Of a DNA stretch of 64,000 nt, positions 21,939 through 34,073 are shown piece by piece. Under the pieces are notes generated by a model, which saw only the letters and a list, made by a program, of their open reading frames with translations, did not search any database and had not been told where the DNA came from. The translations under genes and the position numbers were made by a program. How positions within the stretch are numbered: the stretch's first letter is position 1; every line of letters begins with the position of its first letter. Source of the DNA: Owenia fusiformis (lineage: Eukaryota > Annelida > Polychaeta > Sabellida > Oweniidae); the NCBI GenBank assembly GCA_903813345.2, contig CAIIXF020000001.1:55695885-55759884 (forward strand), in the 5' to 3' direction.

Positions 21939-24900
21939 ATGTTCAAACGACATCTAGTTTGCCATGCTATTCTAACAATAATCGTGTTCATTACGTATTA
22001 TCAGTTAAATGGTGGTAAGTACTTGCTAAACTAATGTATAACTTCAAACTTGTCACTTTCAAGTTCAAAGTTGTTGTAAACTTGTCAATAACTTAAAAAT
22101 TGATGAATCTAAAGATCAAGTTGCTGTAAATGGAAAAACATGTTCATATTTATACATGAATGAGAATATCTTGGACTGTTTGTGGTTTGGGTGTCCATGA
22201 ATGAAGTGCTAGTAATAAGTTCAACTTGCCTTCTTCTAAGGCCACTGTTTACAGTAAAATTTTACGAAGTGTCTGGAGTACCTTAAAATTTAAGGCTCTT
22301 TAGCCAAAATGCTAAAGAGCCTTAAAATTTAAGGCTATTTAGCTGTGAACATAGTGTTTTGGCTAGAGAGCCTTTGTGTTTATAATCCGTGTTTATATTG
22401 TTTTTTATTGAAGTTTTCGTCATCTAAACAATAAAACAACACTCTCGAAAGTTTTTCAACCCAGAATGCCACTTAAAAATTTCACACATGTATATCACTA
22501 TAGAGTTGCAAAAAAATTGGCTGCATCATGGAAAAACACTCTGGTATAGTGGTTAGGGTGCTCGCTTTCCACTTCTGCGGCGTTGGTTCGATTCCCCGAT
22601 GGGCCTTTTTTATTTTGAATAACAAGCCGGAAGTTTGTTCTCCGCCCGGTTCTCTGATGTCCGGAAATTATGTACACAATTTTTTCTAGAATTCTTGGGC
22701 TTGCTCAATCATCAATGTTTAATGAAATTAATCACTTGTATCGGCTTTGCTATAGTCACGAGAATACTGGGAATCCCATTTTAAGATGGCAAAAAGTATG
22801 ATGAAGACCTGGGGATGAAAAAGGATCTTGTTTCTTCTAGATCAGCACATCTTGACGCAGTTTATCGTGAATGCAGGGACATCACAGAATACACTTCCAA
22901 ATCTATTGCCCATTTGATTTCAATGCTTATTTTAGAATTTTTTTACGTGACGAGATATTTTTGCATCTTCCTCAGAATTTAAACACATGAGACAGCACAA
23001 AGAAAATTTACAGTACAAGAGGTGAACTGTCGAGGAAACAGCGGCTTATGCAACACAACAACAACATTTTTATCCTAGCCTCCAATCCATCAATAAATGT
23101 CTATACATCAAAATCTTTACTAAACGGACGTTGCGATTTATAGTGGATAAAATGGTAAAAATACGGTAAAAATAACATTTTACTGGCTATATACGTGATT
23201 GCCTGGTCTTACACCTTCTCTGGTGAACCAGAGACATATATTTTCGATATATGCATGAACATCAAACAAACAAACATTTACTTTTCAAAATCGATGTTTG
23301 AACCTTAAAAAGCCAAATTTAGACTGGGGATTGAAAAGGTTCTTTCATTTCTCTCGGTAGACCGGAAGTAAATTTATGAGTCGAGCAAAAAGTGATAATG
23401 TTTTTTTATGAAGTGGGGAAGTCAAAACAGTTCTAATAGAAGTCATAGTAAGCATTAGAAGATCATTTAAAACCATTCAAATCGACGGCAAAGTTAGTTG
23501 AAATGACTGAAATCTTTATATGTTATCTTCTTCATCTTCGCGGACCTCATAGAAGTCACTTCCGGTTTAATAATCAGTGATTTTATCGATCAAAAAAAAA
23601 TTCTTTTTGAATTTGTCTGATATCTGCTAATATGGTATTAGTATATTTGTGCTGATTGTTAAATTACAAAATAGGTTGGGTATAGAATATGTCAAAGTCG
23701 TCCCAGAAGCAATATTTCGTAATTTCTGTCGCCCGGAATTCCTTTAAGGCTCTCTAGCAGAATTGGCTATCAAAATGCTATAGAGCCTTAAAATTTAAGG
23801 CTCTTTAGCCCAAATGCTAAAGAACCTTAAAATTTAAGGCTCTTTAGCATTTTGGCTAGAGAGCCTTAAATTTTAAGGCTCTCCAGGCGCGGCCAAAATT
23901 TTAAATGTTTGTGAGTACTTTGAATTTAGAAAATAAGCAATCAATTGACCAAATTGAAACAGTTTATGTAAAAATAGAAACATTTATATTTATCCCAACT
24001 TTTGTATATTTTAGTTTGTTTTGTAGTTTGGCTATCATATCTGTGTCCTCTTATATTTTGATACTTCTCTGCCATGTTATTTTCGGAAAAATTAACATGG
24101 CTGAAACTTCCTAAATTACAGAAGGCCACAGCTTTGCTGCACATTATACATTACTATCTGAAATATACAAAAGTTGGGATAAATATAAATGTTTCTATTT
24201 TTACATAAACTGTTCTAATTTGGTCAATTGATTGCTTATTTTCTAAATTCAAAGTACTCACAAACATTTAAAATTTTACTGTAGTGGTCTTCATCCAAAG
24301 ATAAAATCCTGCATGTATAATGGGCCATGCCGTAATCATAAAATTTGAAATCAAATCTTAGCCATTTTTCCACATCACAATTTAAATTGCGAGTTTTGAT
24401 GTACCTCACCAAAAATTCCAAAACACAAATGAAGTGATCAATGTATTAGTTCACATCTTCTGGATCGCTAACTTAGAATTTACAGCCAGTCACTAATGTC
24501 AGACATTTCGTCCAGTTTTCGACTATTGCCATGTGTTCCAGATGAAATTACTTCTAGCCAAGAATTGGCTGGAGACTCGAGTAAAGTTCAGCCTCCAATC
24601 TACAACTGATTCAGTTCTTTGATCCGGTTCTCTTCCCATATTTTCTGCACAGTGCACATCTCAAATTTGATTGGTTGATCTTATATTGTACTGTACATAC
24701 ACAATAGATGTTATAGGGAAAAACACAATAGAATCTACTGAGAATTATATTCTCAGTTTAGGCAGAAACATATAAAACTATGTTTTATCGTATGTCTCCG
24801 GTTTGGGCCCTTCTGCCACTCAAGTATAAAGCAAAGCAAAGATATTTCATTTACATACTGTATGTTGCGCCCATACATTTAATTGATCCACATTTGCCGC

Positions 24901-27900
24901 TGCAGCCCATCATCATACTTAAATATTCAACATCCAAAATGACCAATATTGATTTTAGATCTGGTACAAAAGTGTATGGAGTAATGGTAGTTTTAAAGTA
25001 ATTACCCTGAATCATGATCATGAATGTATATGTTACGATGATCTTAAATTATCCTAAAATAGTTTTGTTCACAGCATTGCTGATGATGACTAAACTATGA
25101 TGGAAGAATGCTTCAATCGAAAGGTATCATGAGAAACACCTTTCATTTTGCGCATGCGTGAAAATGAACCGAATCAGATACAAAACTGAACTGAATCAGT
25201 TATGTAGATTGCTCAAATTCAGGCAACTCTTGAAAGCCCATGGTGTAGGTATTGCGCATGCACTTATATCGAATGCATTAATAAGCCTTAGATTTTTGAA
25301 AATAAGTAATATATTTACCTAAATGCTTTACCAAAATGTGTAAAATCAAAACATATCATAGAACTGTAGAATACCATCATCTTTATTTTTTGCTGACTCT
25401 CTCTGCATAGTAAACATATTATCATACCTTGGCCTCATCTATAACAAAATATATTTGGTTTGTTTCTCATCACATTTGAATTTTGCTATTTCAATTTTTC
25501 AGGTCTCCTGCCATCGTTTTTAAGAGGGTCTAAGTATGTGCCACATGCATTTGGTGGAGCCATACCTATCCCAAAGAGTAGACCAGATGTTGATATCCTA
25601 GAACATTTCTTGCAAGCTGAAGGAGATGGGAGTAAAATCACATGGGCTCATGCTGTAAATTCAAAGAGCAAACTAGATGATGCTGTTAAAAGTAAGACAT
25701 CTAGTCTAGCTACAAGCCCTTATGACCTCCCCCAAACACCTCCCTGCGGGAGAAGGTGTTTAGTCTAGTAGAGGGGGAGGGGTCACAAAGTCTTGGAGCT
25801 CGACTATAAGACAAAATTAAGCTGTTGATATGAATGGTCAAGTTCCATGTGCTGCAACTATTTGTAACACTAAAGATAAAAAAGATAAAAACTCAAAATA
25901 TGAGAAATTAATATTCCTTATCTGTTTATTAAAATGTTTTATTTATATTTTCAAATTGAAAACTGATTTTTTATGTTTTTATCCAAAGTATGAATGTATC
26001 ATTTCATCCATTTCAAAATTCATTAACTGAATAACATGATGTTTGGATGATAACGAGAAAACAGTTTTTCAGATTTTGATTTCATACAACAAAGATATAA
26101 TATCTGTCACAAATCATAATAGATTATGTTTTATAAGAGCTCAACTCATTGTGAAACCAGATATGTTTTGTGTGCCACATAAATCTTGCCATCAAGATTA
26201 CAGTTAAATCCCCAATCCATTCAATTTGAAACTTCGAAAATCTTAAGAGGATACTTATACAAACATCTGATTAGGTTTTTTGCATGCTAGGTAAATAGCA
26301 TGGTGGCTATTATGCTCTTTAAATTAAAGTGTGATGTTTATCACGGTGTGTCTTACTTATTTCTTCTTTTAGCAAACATTAATTTATATTCCCTTATACA
26401 TTATGAATTATGATATAGATTTTCAAACTGACTGCTCCTTTGCAGGTGATGTAATGATGATGGAAGCTGATATATTACTCAGAGGTCAGGACACAGACCA
26501 ACAACAACTTGTGCCCATAATGGCTCACCCTCCTGACAAGGATAGTGATATCACATTTGCTGAATGGTTGGACATTGGGAAGACCTCCACAAAGGGTTTG
26601 AAATTGGATTTCAAGTCCATTGAAGCAGTTGAGCTGACATTACAGAATCTCAAAAAAGTTGCACCAAAAGTAAGTTATAATTTGAAATAGTATTTTACAC
26701 ATTATCATTTTCAAGATTAAAAATGTATATAATTGAAAAGTTCCAGTTTCCTTGTGGCTTAAATTGATATATGACATTTGTCTTGTCACTAAATTAATTT
26801 TTGTTATACCTTGCGATGTGTTTTAACAATTGTTGAATCCTAGATATAGTATGAATTTCTATACTGTTAAATTACGAATTTCAGTTGCGAATGCCAATAT
26901 GGCTAAATGCTGACATCCTAAAAGGGCCAAATAGTAAATCAAACCCTGTAGATGCTGAGAGGTTCTTAAAGCTATGCAGTGAGATGTTCCCGAAAAGTAC
27001 CATTTCACTTGGATGGACAGTGAGCTTAGAAGGCAAAGAAAGACAATACAGTTGGGCACATGTTATAGAAATGTACCACACTATTGATAAGTGGATATTG
27101 AAGAAACGTAAACAGCCTGTGACAATAGCTGTTGCTGCTTGCTGTATAAAGTACTCTATACCTCAGCTGAAGTGGCTCACTGATATGACCGGTGCTTCTT
27201 TAACTCTCTGGTCTCATGAGTCACACCTTGTACAGTTGGCAGATACGTTGTACACTCAGTACAAGTTCCCCAAAAATAAGTTATACTTCGATCTTGCTCA
27301 AAATCACCTGTTGCAGATTAACCAACATAGGGGTGATAAGTTACATGTAATTAACCCAACATTTTTGAACAAAGAAGTCTTCAAACCAAAGCAATGGAAG
27401 GTTATGACAGGAGAGAAAAACACTGAACCATTGCATATTGGGGAGGAAGCTGTTGTGCTCGGATACAATGATTTCATGCTAGTTAGCATCAATCAACATA
27501 TTGCAACTACAACTTCCCCAGTTGTCATAAATGGCCATATACAGTTCATGGATCCAAAACCTGACCCTAAAGGAGAACACGGACTAGAGATATACATCCG
27601 TGCACCATATCTCAGATATAAAACCAAAGGAATACCTGGAATAAGGTGCTTTCTGGGGAGGAAAGGATATATGAAAATATCTTTGGAAAATATGCCTGGA
27701 GAAAAGACCAAATTTGATGATCAATTATTGCTACCCAATAATGGGCACTGTTATCAGTTCAGCATTCTAGATGATGCTGGCACTCTTAACTTCCATGTTA
27801 AAGTACCAGAGGACTGTCTTAACCCAGTAGATAAAAACAGTAAAGGATTTGACAAGACATTGAGCATAGATCTGACTAAAACTAAAATTTTAGCTTGGGA

Positions 27901-27973
27901 TGGTTATGTAATAGTAAGTCCAACAGATACCAGTGTGATTGCTGGCATTGATGAGCTAAGGATAAGTCAGTAA
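21939..27973 (+). CDS. FAM151: FAM151 / menorin family membrane or secreted protein
   Basis: Exons 21939-22014, 25503-25691, 26446-26669 and 26885-27973 join in phases 1, 1 and 0 to give 525 aa. Residues about 6-22 form one hydrophobic segment (signal anchor or signal peptide). The menorin domain, a GDPD-like barrel, follows: ITWAHAVNS (His75, Asn78), MMMEADILLRG (Glu95, Asp97), PIMAHPP (His116), LKLDFKS (Lys141, Asp143) and RMPIWLNADIL. These correspond to the catalytic positions of the phosphodiesterase fold and all are present. The last ~200 residues look beta-rich. In C. elegans menorin acts in epidermis to guide dendrite branching; vertebrate FAM151 roles include photoreceptor survival. 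The function here is not shown by sequence. Confidence 0.9.
22281..22380. repeat. palindromic AAGGCTCTTTAGC repeats, left cluster
   Basis: The 15-bp palindrome-like CCTTAAAATTTAAGG (22281-22295 and 22320-22334) alternates with GGCTCTTTAGCC and GCTAAAGAGCC. A matching cluster lies at 23742-23890. It lies in FAM151 intron 1. Confidence 0.8.
22537..22605 (+). repeat. tRNA-like sequence (degenerate, Gly-type), SINE head or pseudogene
   Basis: An A box (TAGTGGTTAGGGTG, 22547-22560) and a B box (GGTTCGATTCC, 22585-22595) have normal spacing, followed by CCCGATGGGCC and T6. The TATAGTGGTTAG opening resembles tRNA-Gly. The 5' side does not pair with the 3' acceptor strand, so it is not a functional tRNA. 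Confidence 0.6.
23742..23890. repeat. palindromic AAGGCTCTTTAGC repeats, right cluster
   Basis: At least five alternating direct and inverted copies of the motif family at 22281-22380. The two clusters may be the ends of one 1.6-kb element or independent insertions. It lies in FAM151 intron 1. Confidence 0.8.
23895..24277. repeat. inverted repeat with ~118-bp arms
   Basis: The left arm 23895-24012 and right arm 24161-24277 are near-perfect reverse complements (landmarks GTGAGTACTTTGAATTTAG and CTAAATTCAAAGTACTCAC), with a loop of about 150 bp. It abuts the palindromic cluster ending at 23890. A fold-back element in FAM151 intron 1. Confidence 0.85.
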
Positions 27974-28378
27974 AATAAACCACATTTAAGTGCCATGTAC
28001 TCTCTTTCGTACATCCAAAGTTATTTATTTACCTATTTATGCAGTGTTTCCTTCTTTCATTGTAAATTACACGTGACTATATAAATGTACATATATGTAT
28101 ATGTATTATTTTTACTTGATTTTGACATGGGCTTTGAATGCCCATGATTTTGACAACTGCTGATTAGCTGTTAAACTTTTATTATAGCAATATTTAGGTT
28201 AGTTAAACAATGATTACAGGATAACAGACGTCGATCAAATATGAATAGCTCTATAATTTGTTCACAAATATTTGTATCAAGTATTAACTTATTTATATTA
28301 AGGTGCATTATTATCATACATGTTCCATGGAGTATTGTGTGCTAGTTTTAACTACAGAAATTGTAGAATGATTTATTA
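27974..28378. other. 3' untranslated / flank of FAM151
   Basis: AT-rich. An AATAAA overlaps the region immediately after the stop (27974-27979), too close to be the main poly(A) signal. Nothing else was recognised. Confidence 0.4.
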
Positions 28379-30384
28379 TGTCACCACCAAAAGTGGTGAC
28401 ATATTGTTATGGTCTCCGTTTTTTTGCGACGGCGTCCGGCGGTTGGAGGTTACTTAACAAATACTGTTTAGACTGACTTCAATTTTTTTCTAAATCATCT
28501 ACATGTTCTCAGAAGTTCAAATCTGACTTTAGATTTGACATTTGACCTTCAATGACCTTCTCAAGGTCAAAAAGGTCTTTTTTCAACTTGCTTCACATTG
28601 ACTAATTTTTTTTTCAAAATCATCTACATGTTCTCAGAAATTCAAATCTGCCTTTTCGATTTGACATTTGACCTTTAATGACCTTCTCAAGGTCAAAAAA
28701 GGTCAAAAAGGTCTTACAACTTCCTATAACTTAACAAATACTGTTTAGACTGACTTCAATTTTTTTCAAAATCATCTACATGTTCTCAGAAATTCAAATC
28801 TGACTTTAGATTTGACTTTAGATTTGACATTTGACCTTCAAATCTGACTTAAGATTTGACATTTGACCTTCAATGACCTTCTCAAGGTCAAAAAGGTCAA
28901 AAAGGTCTGTTTTCAACTTGCTTCAAATTGACTAAAAAATTTTTTCAAAATCATCTACGTGTTCTCAGAAATTCAAATCTGACTTAAGATTTGACATTTG
29001 ACCTTCAATGACCTTCTCAAGGTCAAAAAAGGTCAAAAAGGTCTGTTTTCAACTTGCTTCAAATTGACTAAAAAAATTTTTCAAAATCATCTACGTGTTC
29101 TCAGAAATTCAAATCTGACTTTAGATTTGACTTAAGATTTGACATTTGACCTTCAATGACCTTCTCAAAGTAAAAAAAGGTCAAAAAGGTCTTTTTTCAA
29201 CTTGCTTCAAATTGACTAAATCTTTTTTTCGAAATCATCTACATGTTCTCAGAAATTCAAATCTGACTTTAGATTTGACATTTGACCTTCAATGACCTTC
29301 TCAATGTCAAAAAAGGTCAAAAAGGTATTTTTTCATCTTGCTTCAAATTGACTAAATTTTTTTTTCAAAATCATCTACATGTTCTCAGAAATTCAAATAT
29401 CACTTTAGATTTGACTTTGGATTTGACATTTGACCTTCAATGACCTTCTCAAGGTCAAAAAAGGTCAAAAAGGTCTTTTTTCAACTTGCTTCAAATTGAC
29501 TAATTTTTTTTTCAAAATCATCTACATGTTCTCAGAAATTCAAATCTGCCTTTTCGATTTGACATTTGACCTTTAATGACCTTCTCAAGGTCAAAAAAGG
29601 TCAAAAAGGTCTGTTTTCAACTTGCTTCAAATTGACTAAATTTTTTTTTCAAAATCATCTACATGTTCTCAGAAATTCAAATATGACTTTAGATTTGACT
29701 TTAGATTTGACATTTGACCTTCAATGACCTTCTGAAGGTCAAAAAAGGTCAAAAAGGTCTTTTTTCAACTTGCTTCAAATTGACTAATTTTTTTTTTCAA
29801 AATCATCTACATTTTCTCAGAAATTCAAATCTGACTTTAGATTTGACCTTTGACCTTCAATGACCTTCTCAAGGTCAAAAAGGTCTTTTTTCAACTTGCT
29901 TCAAATTGGCTAATTTTTTTTCAAAATCATCTACATGTTCTCAGAAGTTCAAATCTGACTTTAGATTTGACATTTGACCTTCAATGACCTTTTCAAGGTC
30001 AAAAAGGTCTTTTTTCAACTTGCTTCAAATTTACTTAATTTTTTTTCAAAATCATCTACATGTTCTCAGAAGTTCAAATCTGACTTTACATTTGACATTT
30101 GACCTTCAATGACCTTCTCAATGTCAAAAAAAGTCAAAGAGGTATTTTTTCAACTTGCTTCAAATTGACGAATTTTTTTTTCAAAATCATCTACATGTTC
30201 TAAGAAGTTCAAATCTGACTTAAGATTTGTGTGCAACTAGTTTTAACTTGCTTCAGATTGAACAATTTCTTTTTTCAAAATCATCTACAAGATCCCAGAA
30301 GCTCAAATCTTCAAAAACATTCTTAAGGTCAAAAGGTATTTTCCAACTTGCTTTAAATTGACCAAATTGTTTTAGGTGGTGACA
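28379..30384 (+). repeat. 2-kb element: TGTCACCACC ends around a ~150-bp tandem array
   Basis: It is bounded by TGTCACCACC (28379-28388) and GGTGGTGACA (30375-30384). Between them about a dozen diverged units carry TTGACATTTGACCTTCAATG, ACCTTCTCAAGGTCAAAAAG, TTTCAACTTGCTTCAAATTG and AAAATCATCTACATGTTCTC. Near the left end are GGTCTCCG and GCGACGGCGTCCGGCGG. The ends match the shorter repeats at 14825 and 54190. Confidence 0.85.
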
Positions 30385-32782
30385 TTTTGTCATGTTAATG
30401 CCTTGTAGATAAACTCTGATTTCTCACAATATCTGCAGTACTGGCAACAGGTTGATACTCACTTTTGCTTTTAGGAAGAAATTTAAGAGGAGTTTGGACA
30501 GTTCAAAGCTGCTCATTCCTTTTGGATTTCAAAAAAAGGTTTTGTTACCCTTGTACTAAAGAAACATGTTCAAACTCTTCTTCATAAAAAGTGAATTTCC
30601 AAAAGCAACCGACTGGGGTTACGATGTACTATGCCAAGGAAATATTCTTACTTTTTCAATGAGGTTCTGTCCAAAGTTCACTGGTTCATCAATTTGAAGA
30701 AAGTATTATTTGAAAGTAAATATACATGTACAATTTTATATCATGATTATAATAGTAAAATTAGTGTGATTATTATGTTTAAAACTTAATTAATATAATT
30801 ACTTAGTAATACATGATAAGATTAAGAGAAGTGATTGTTCTGAGGCTATTTACTTTTCTTAGTTCCTTGTACCATTATGTGTACTTTTTATGTGTGATGC
30901 AGGGCTCTCACTAAGGCGTTAGACTACGGGACATTACCAATGTGTAACATTTCATTCATCTTAAATCTAAATGATCAAAATCCGCTTAAGCTTTGTTAGC
31001 TCTGCCGGTAGAGGATCTTTTCTTTCTCCATGTGTGTATCTGGCCTACACATGGCTTACCTTCTAAGGCCACTATACACTACACATGGCATTGTTCATTC
31101 CTCAGAGACACCCTCAGGTCATTGCAATACTTTGTTTATTCCTAGCCTTCTTTCTTAGTTTACTACATTTTTTTCCGTAGTCTCAGATGAGAGCCTTGAA
31201 ATGTGTATAAACGATGAAACTTATGAAATGATAACATGATTGTTCTGCGATCCTATAAATCAACTGGAAATTTTTAAAGGCCCTGTATAAAGTTTAAACC
31301 ACTTGGATTTATATCCTAGTCTTACTCAGTGTGAAAATGTGATATGTGAAACTTTTTTTTTAATTTCAAAAAGTGTATTTGTATTATATCAATGTCTTTA
31401 ACATTTACTTTCATTATATTTGTTGTTTAAGGATTTAAGCCCTGGACTCCTCCAAGGTTAATGAGTGGAATGAAATCAATGAATCAGCCACAATCACTGG
31501 GTCTTGAGCTTTAATTCTTTTCACACATTATTGCAAAATATTTTCTATTAGAATATAACCTATAAGATACGAAATCACTAAAAGAACATATTTTCAATGA
31601 AACTTTTTGCAAGGGTCAAGTTGTCAATACAAAGTATTATTACAATCTTACGCAGTACTAGCGTAAAATTGAGTTTTTGACCTACCAGATGTTTTAAAAT
31701 TAAGGATTGTGTGTCTCATACTGCACCATTTTTCTTCTTCCATTTAAAGCAAAACAAAATTGCCTTTCTGTCGGTACATTGCTTTATTGTAAAGAGTCCC
31801 TAACAGAGTTTTGGTCCCTAGCTGCTAGAAGCATTTCTCACAGCTGGAGACCAAAATACCAATGGAAGTAGGGTCTCTGTATAACAGAATAATATTTTTT
31901 GTTTCACGAAAACATTGTAGTTATTAAAGACATCATCTCAGTTTCTCTATAGTTTTTCAAATGTCATGGCCATGTTTTATTTTGTTTATTTTCTTCCTTT
32001 TTATTTTTTATATGGACAATTTGTGAACATTCAGCAAGTTACATTCAGTATTTTTATAATCTAATTGTACCCCCTTTTGTGTTTTTATTGTGTAAATTTT
32101 TTTATATTTTTATATCAATTATTCTTGATGTACAGGTGTACACTGTACAGGTGGTTGATTTTAAATAAAATAATCGTAGAATGTATAACTATCTACTTGT
32201 TGCTTGTTTGTACAGTGCTTCCATTTTTACCTCAATTACTTTTCTGTGAGATACCATGCATTTTATTAGCTTTAATCTGTTTTTAATTTTAATTGTGAAT
32301 TCTCTACTGCTGTAACCAAATACCATTTTGAATAGTTAAATTTTTACTCATTTACACAAATTGAATAAGAGCTCTACATCAAAACATCTCACTTGGCCAT
32401 ACTTTACCATATCTGCACATAGCCATCTTTAGATCAAAGATCCTATGTGCAAATATTTTAAGCCATAGGCGTAGCGCCCGGTACGCTAGGTACGCACAGG
32501 CATACTAGATGGTTGCAAATTCGCTCCAAATACAAACAAATTTCAAAATTTTCCTGAGGGAGAACAACCCCAACCCACCCCCCAAACGCTCGTTTTTTGC
32601 TTCGCTCAACTCTTGTTACAGTGGTGGCGTACTACTTAGAAAAATAGCGCTACTACACATACCAGGTATATTAACCATTTGTGTAAATTAAGAAAAAAAA
32701 CAAAAACTGAAATATAACACTCTTTTTTGTTATTAAATTTGTTATTAAAAAAATACTAATTGTGTAAAAAATAAAAAATGCT
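30385..32782. other. gene-poor interval, no gene recognised
   Basis: AT-rich sequence with no ORF above about 75 codons and no family match. A T-rich hydrophobic ORF near 32065-32286 looks like composition only. Nothing structural was recognised. Confidence 0.5.
32771..32778 (-). terminator. Pol III terminator of tRNA-Met
   Basis: On the minus strand a run of six T follows the tRNA 3' end within a few bases, and a second T run follows it. Confidence 0.7.
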
Positions 32783-32874
32783 TGCCCCGAGTGAGGATCG
32801 AACTCACGACCTTCAGATCGCTCAGTGAGCTGGTGATTATGAGACTGACGCGCTGCCTACTGCGCTACCGAGGC
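32783..32874 (-). tRNA. elongator tRNA-Met (CAT) with 19-nt intron
   Basis: The minus strand folds into a full cloverleaf: acceptor GCCTCGG paired with TCGGGGC plus discriminator A, D stem GCGC/GCGC, anticodon loop CTCATAA with CAT at 32841-32839, T arm GTGAG-TTCGATC-CTCAC. Sequence from TAGCGCAGTAGG to the T arm matches animal elongator tRNA-Met closely. A 19-nt intron (32819-32837) lies after position 37, the canonical site; its TGAG can pair with CTCA of the anticodon loop as in a bulge-helix-bulge. A and B boxes are intact and a T6 terminator follows at about 32771-32778. Mature length is 73 nt before CCA. Confidence 0.93.
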
Positions 32875-33780
32875 TTAGCTGAATGCTTTGGATAAACGAT
32901 AGTCTATATTTAATCGATGCACTGTTATCACGTGACATATGCAATTTTATAAATACGGGGTATTATTTTGTCGAGAACATATCCGCGCAAATAAATGTAA
33001 CCCGTCGCAGTTTTATGTAGACGTATTTAAACCAAACTGTCATAGGGATAGAATAACGTGATTTGAATTACACAATTTGAATTAGCTCATATAAATCTGA
33101 GTGTCTGATTTCTAAGCGATGACTTATATGCGCAAATTCCAGAAATCCCCGGGTGTCAGCGCAGGGTTTAAATCTAAAGGCCCACTTCGCTTATTTTCAA
33201 CGTTTTTGGGCAAAATAAAGACTTTCATTTGAATTTCATAGTATATCCAATGTATTGATAAGAATCTTATCTTTCATTTGACACCAACAACAGCTCAAAC
33301 GGACCACATCAAAGCTTACAATAAATTATCAAAATATATTTTCGATATTTTCAAGCTTTTTCAAGTTTTTATCAATGCCATTGAAAGATGGCAGAGTTAT
33401 TTGTATTACATGATACATTCATTTTTTTAAAGTATCGCCATCTTTTAAATGAGAGACATATAAAGACATATAAAGACATATAACATGTTTTATATGTCTC
33501 TGTTTAAAGGGTTCCGATAAGCTTCCCGTATAAAAAACAATATGGCGGCTCCTGGATCAGTCCATTTTTAAGAAATAAGGGGAGTTCTGTAAAATCCAGT
33601 TTATTGAAATTGTCTTTGAGATAAAGTAATCCGTTAATAATGATTTTGAAAACATTATCCATAGAGTGATTGCGTTCAAAGAATATATACAACAGCCAAT
33701 ATAAATCCTTGTATTAGAACTGCTTTGTCATATCGAGATTTTAGCGTCATTTTACCACGTGCTTTTAAACCTATTGTTAT

Positions 33781-33888
33781 TGTCACGTGATTCCGCTGAT
33801 CCAATAGCGTTACAGTAATCGAGTACTAAAACGTCCGCGCGAGGTTTTATAAGTCGCGCCAAATCTTGTTTACAGTGTAAACCAGATC
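33781..33888 (+). promoter_or_regulatory. promoter-like stretch: CACGTG, CCAAT, TATA
   Basis: TGTCACGTGA (33781), GATCCAATAGCG (CCAAT 33801-33805), a CpG-containing patch (CGTCCGCGCGAGG) and TTTTATAAGTCGCGCC (TATAAG 33848-33853) are spaced like a Pol II core promoter. The local CpG content stands out. No known gene follows. Confidence 0.35.
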
Positions 33889-34011
33889 ATGAAAACAAGA
33901 GGAGTGCGAGTAGATTTCCTGTCTTATTTTCAAAACAAAGCGGATCTTAGGCCCAGTAAAATTAAATTATTATCCTACTCTGATGAAAAGGGCAATGGGA
34001 AGCATAGCTGA
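33889..34011 (+). CDS. possible small ORF (40 codons) behind a promoter-like stretch
   Basis: The first ATG about 40 bp downstream of the TATA-like box opens 40 codons, beginning MKTRGVRVDFLSYF, ending KGNGKHS. It is basic, has no family I recognise, and ends just before the MITE at 34074. It may be a small protein, the first exon of something longer, or chance. Confidence 0.2.
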   Translation: MKTRGVRVDFLSYFQNKADLRPSKIKLLSYSDEKGNGKHS

Positions 34012-34073
34012 ACCCCTTCTTTTGATCCCTATTGAGAGAGTAATGATGTGCGAACTTCACTTACTGCTTAGAG

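Noticed and set aside
22537-22605. functional tRNA-Gly gene
   Set aside because: The acceptor stem does not pair; only Pol III boxes remain.
28379-30384. CRISPR-like regular array
   Set aside because: Units of ~150 bp tandem with diverged, not unique, spacers, in an animal genome; it is a satellite-like element.
32065-32286. 73-codon hydrophobic ORF as a membrane peptide
   Set aside because: T-rich sequence translates to Leu/Phe runs by composition; no promoter or splice support.
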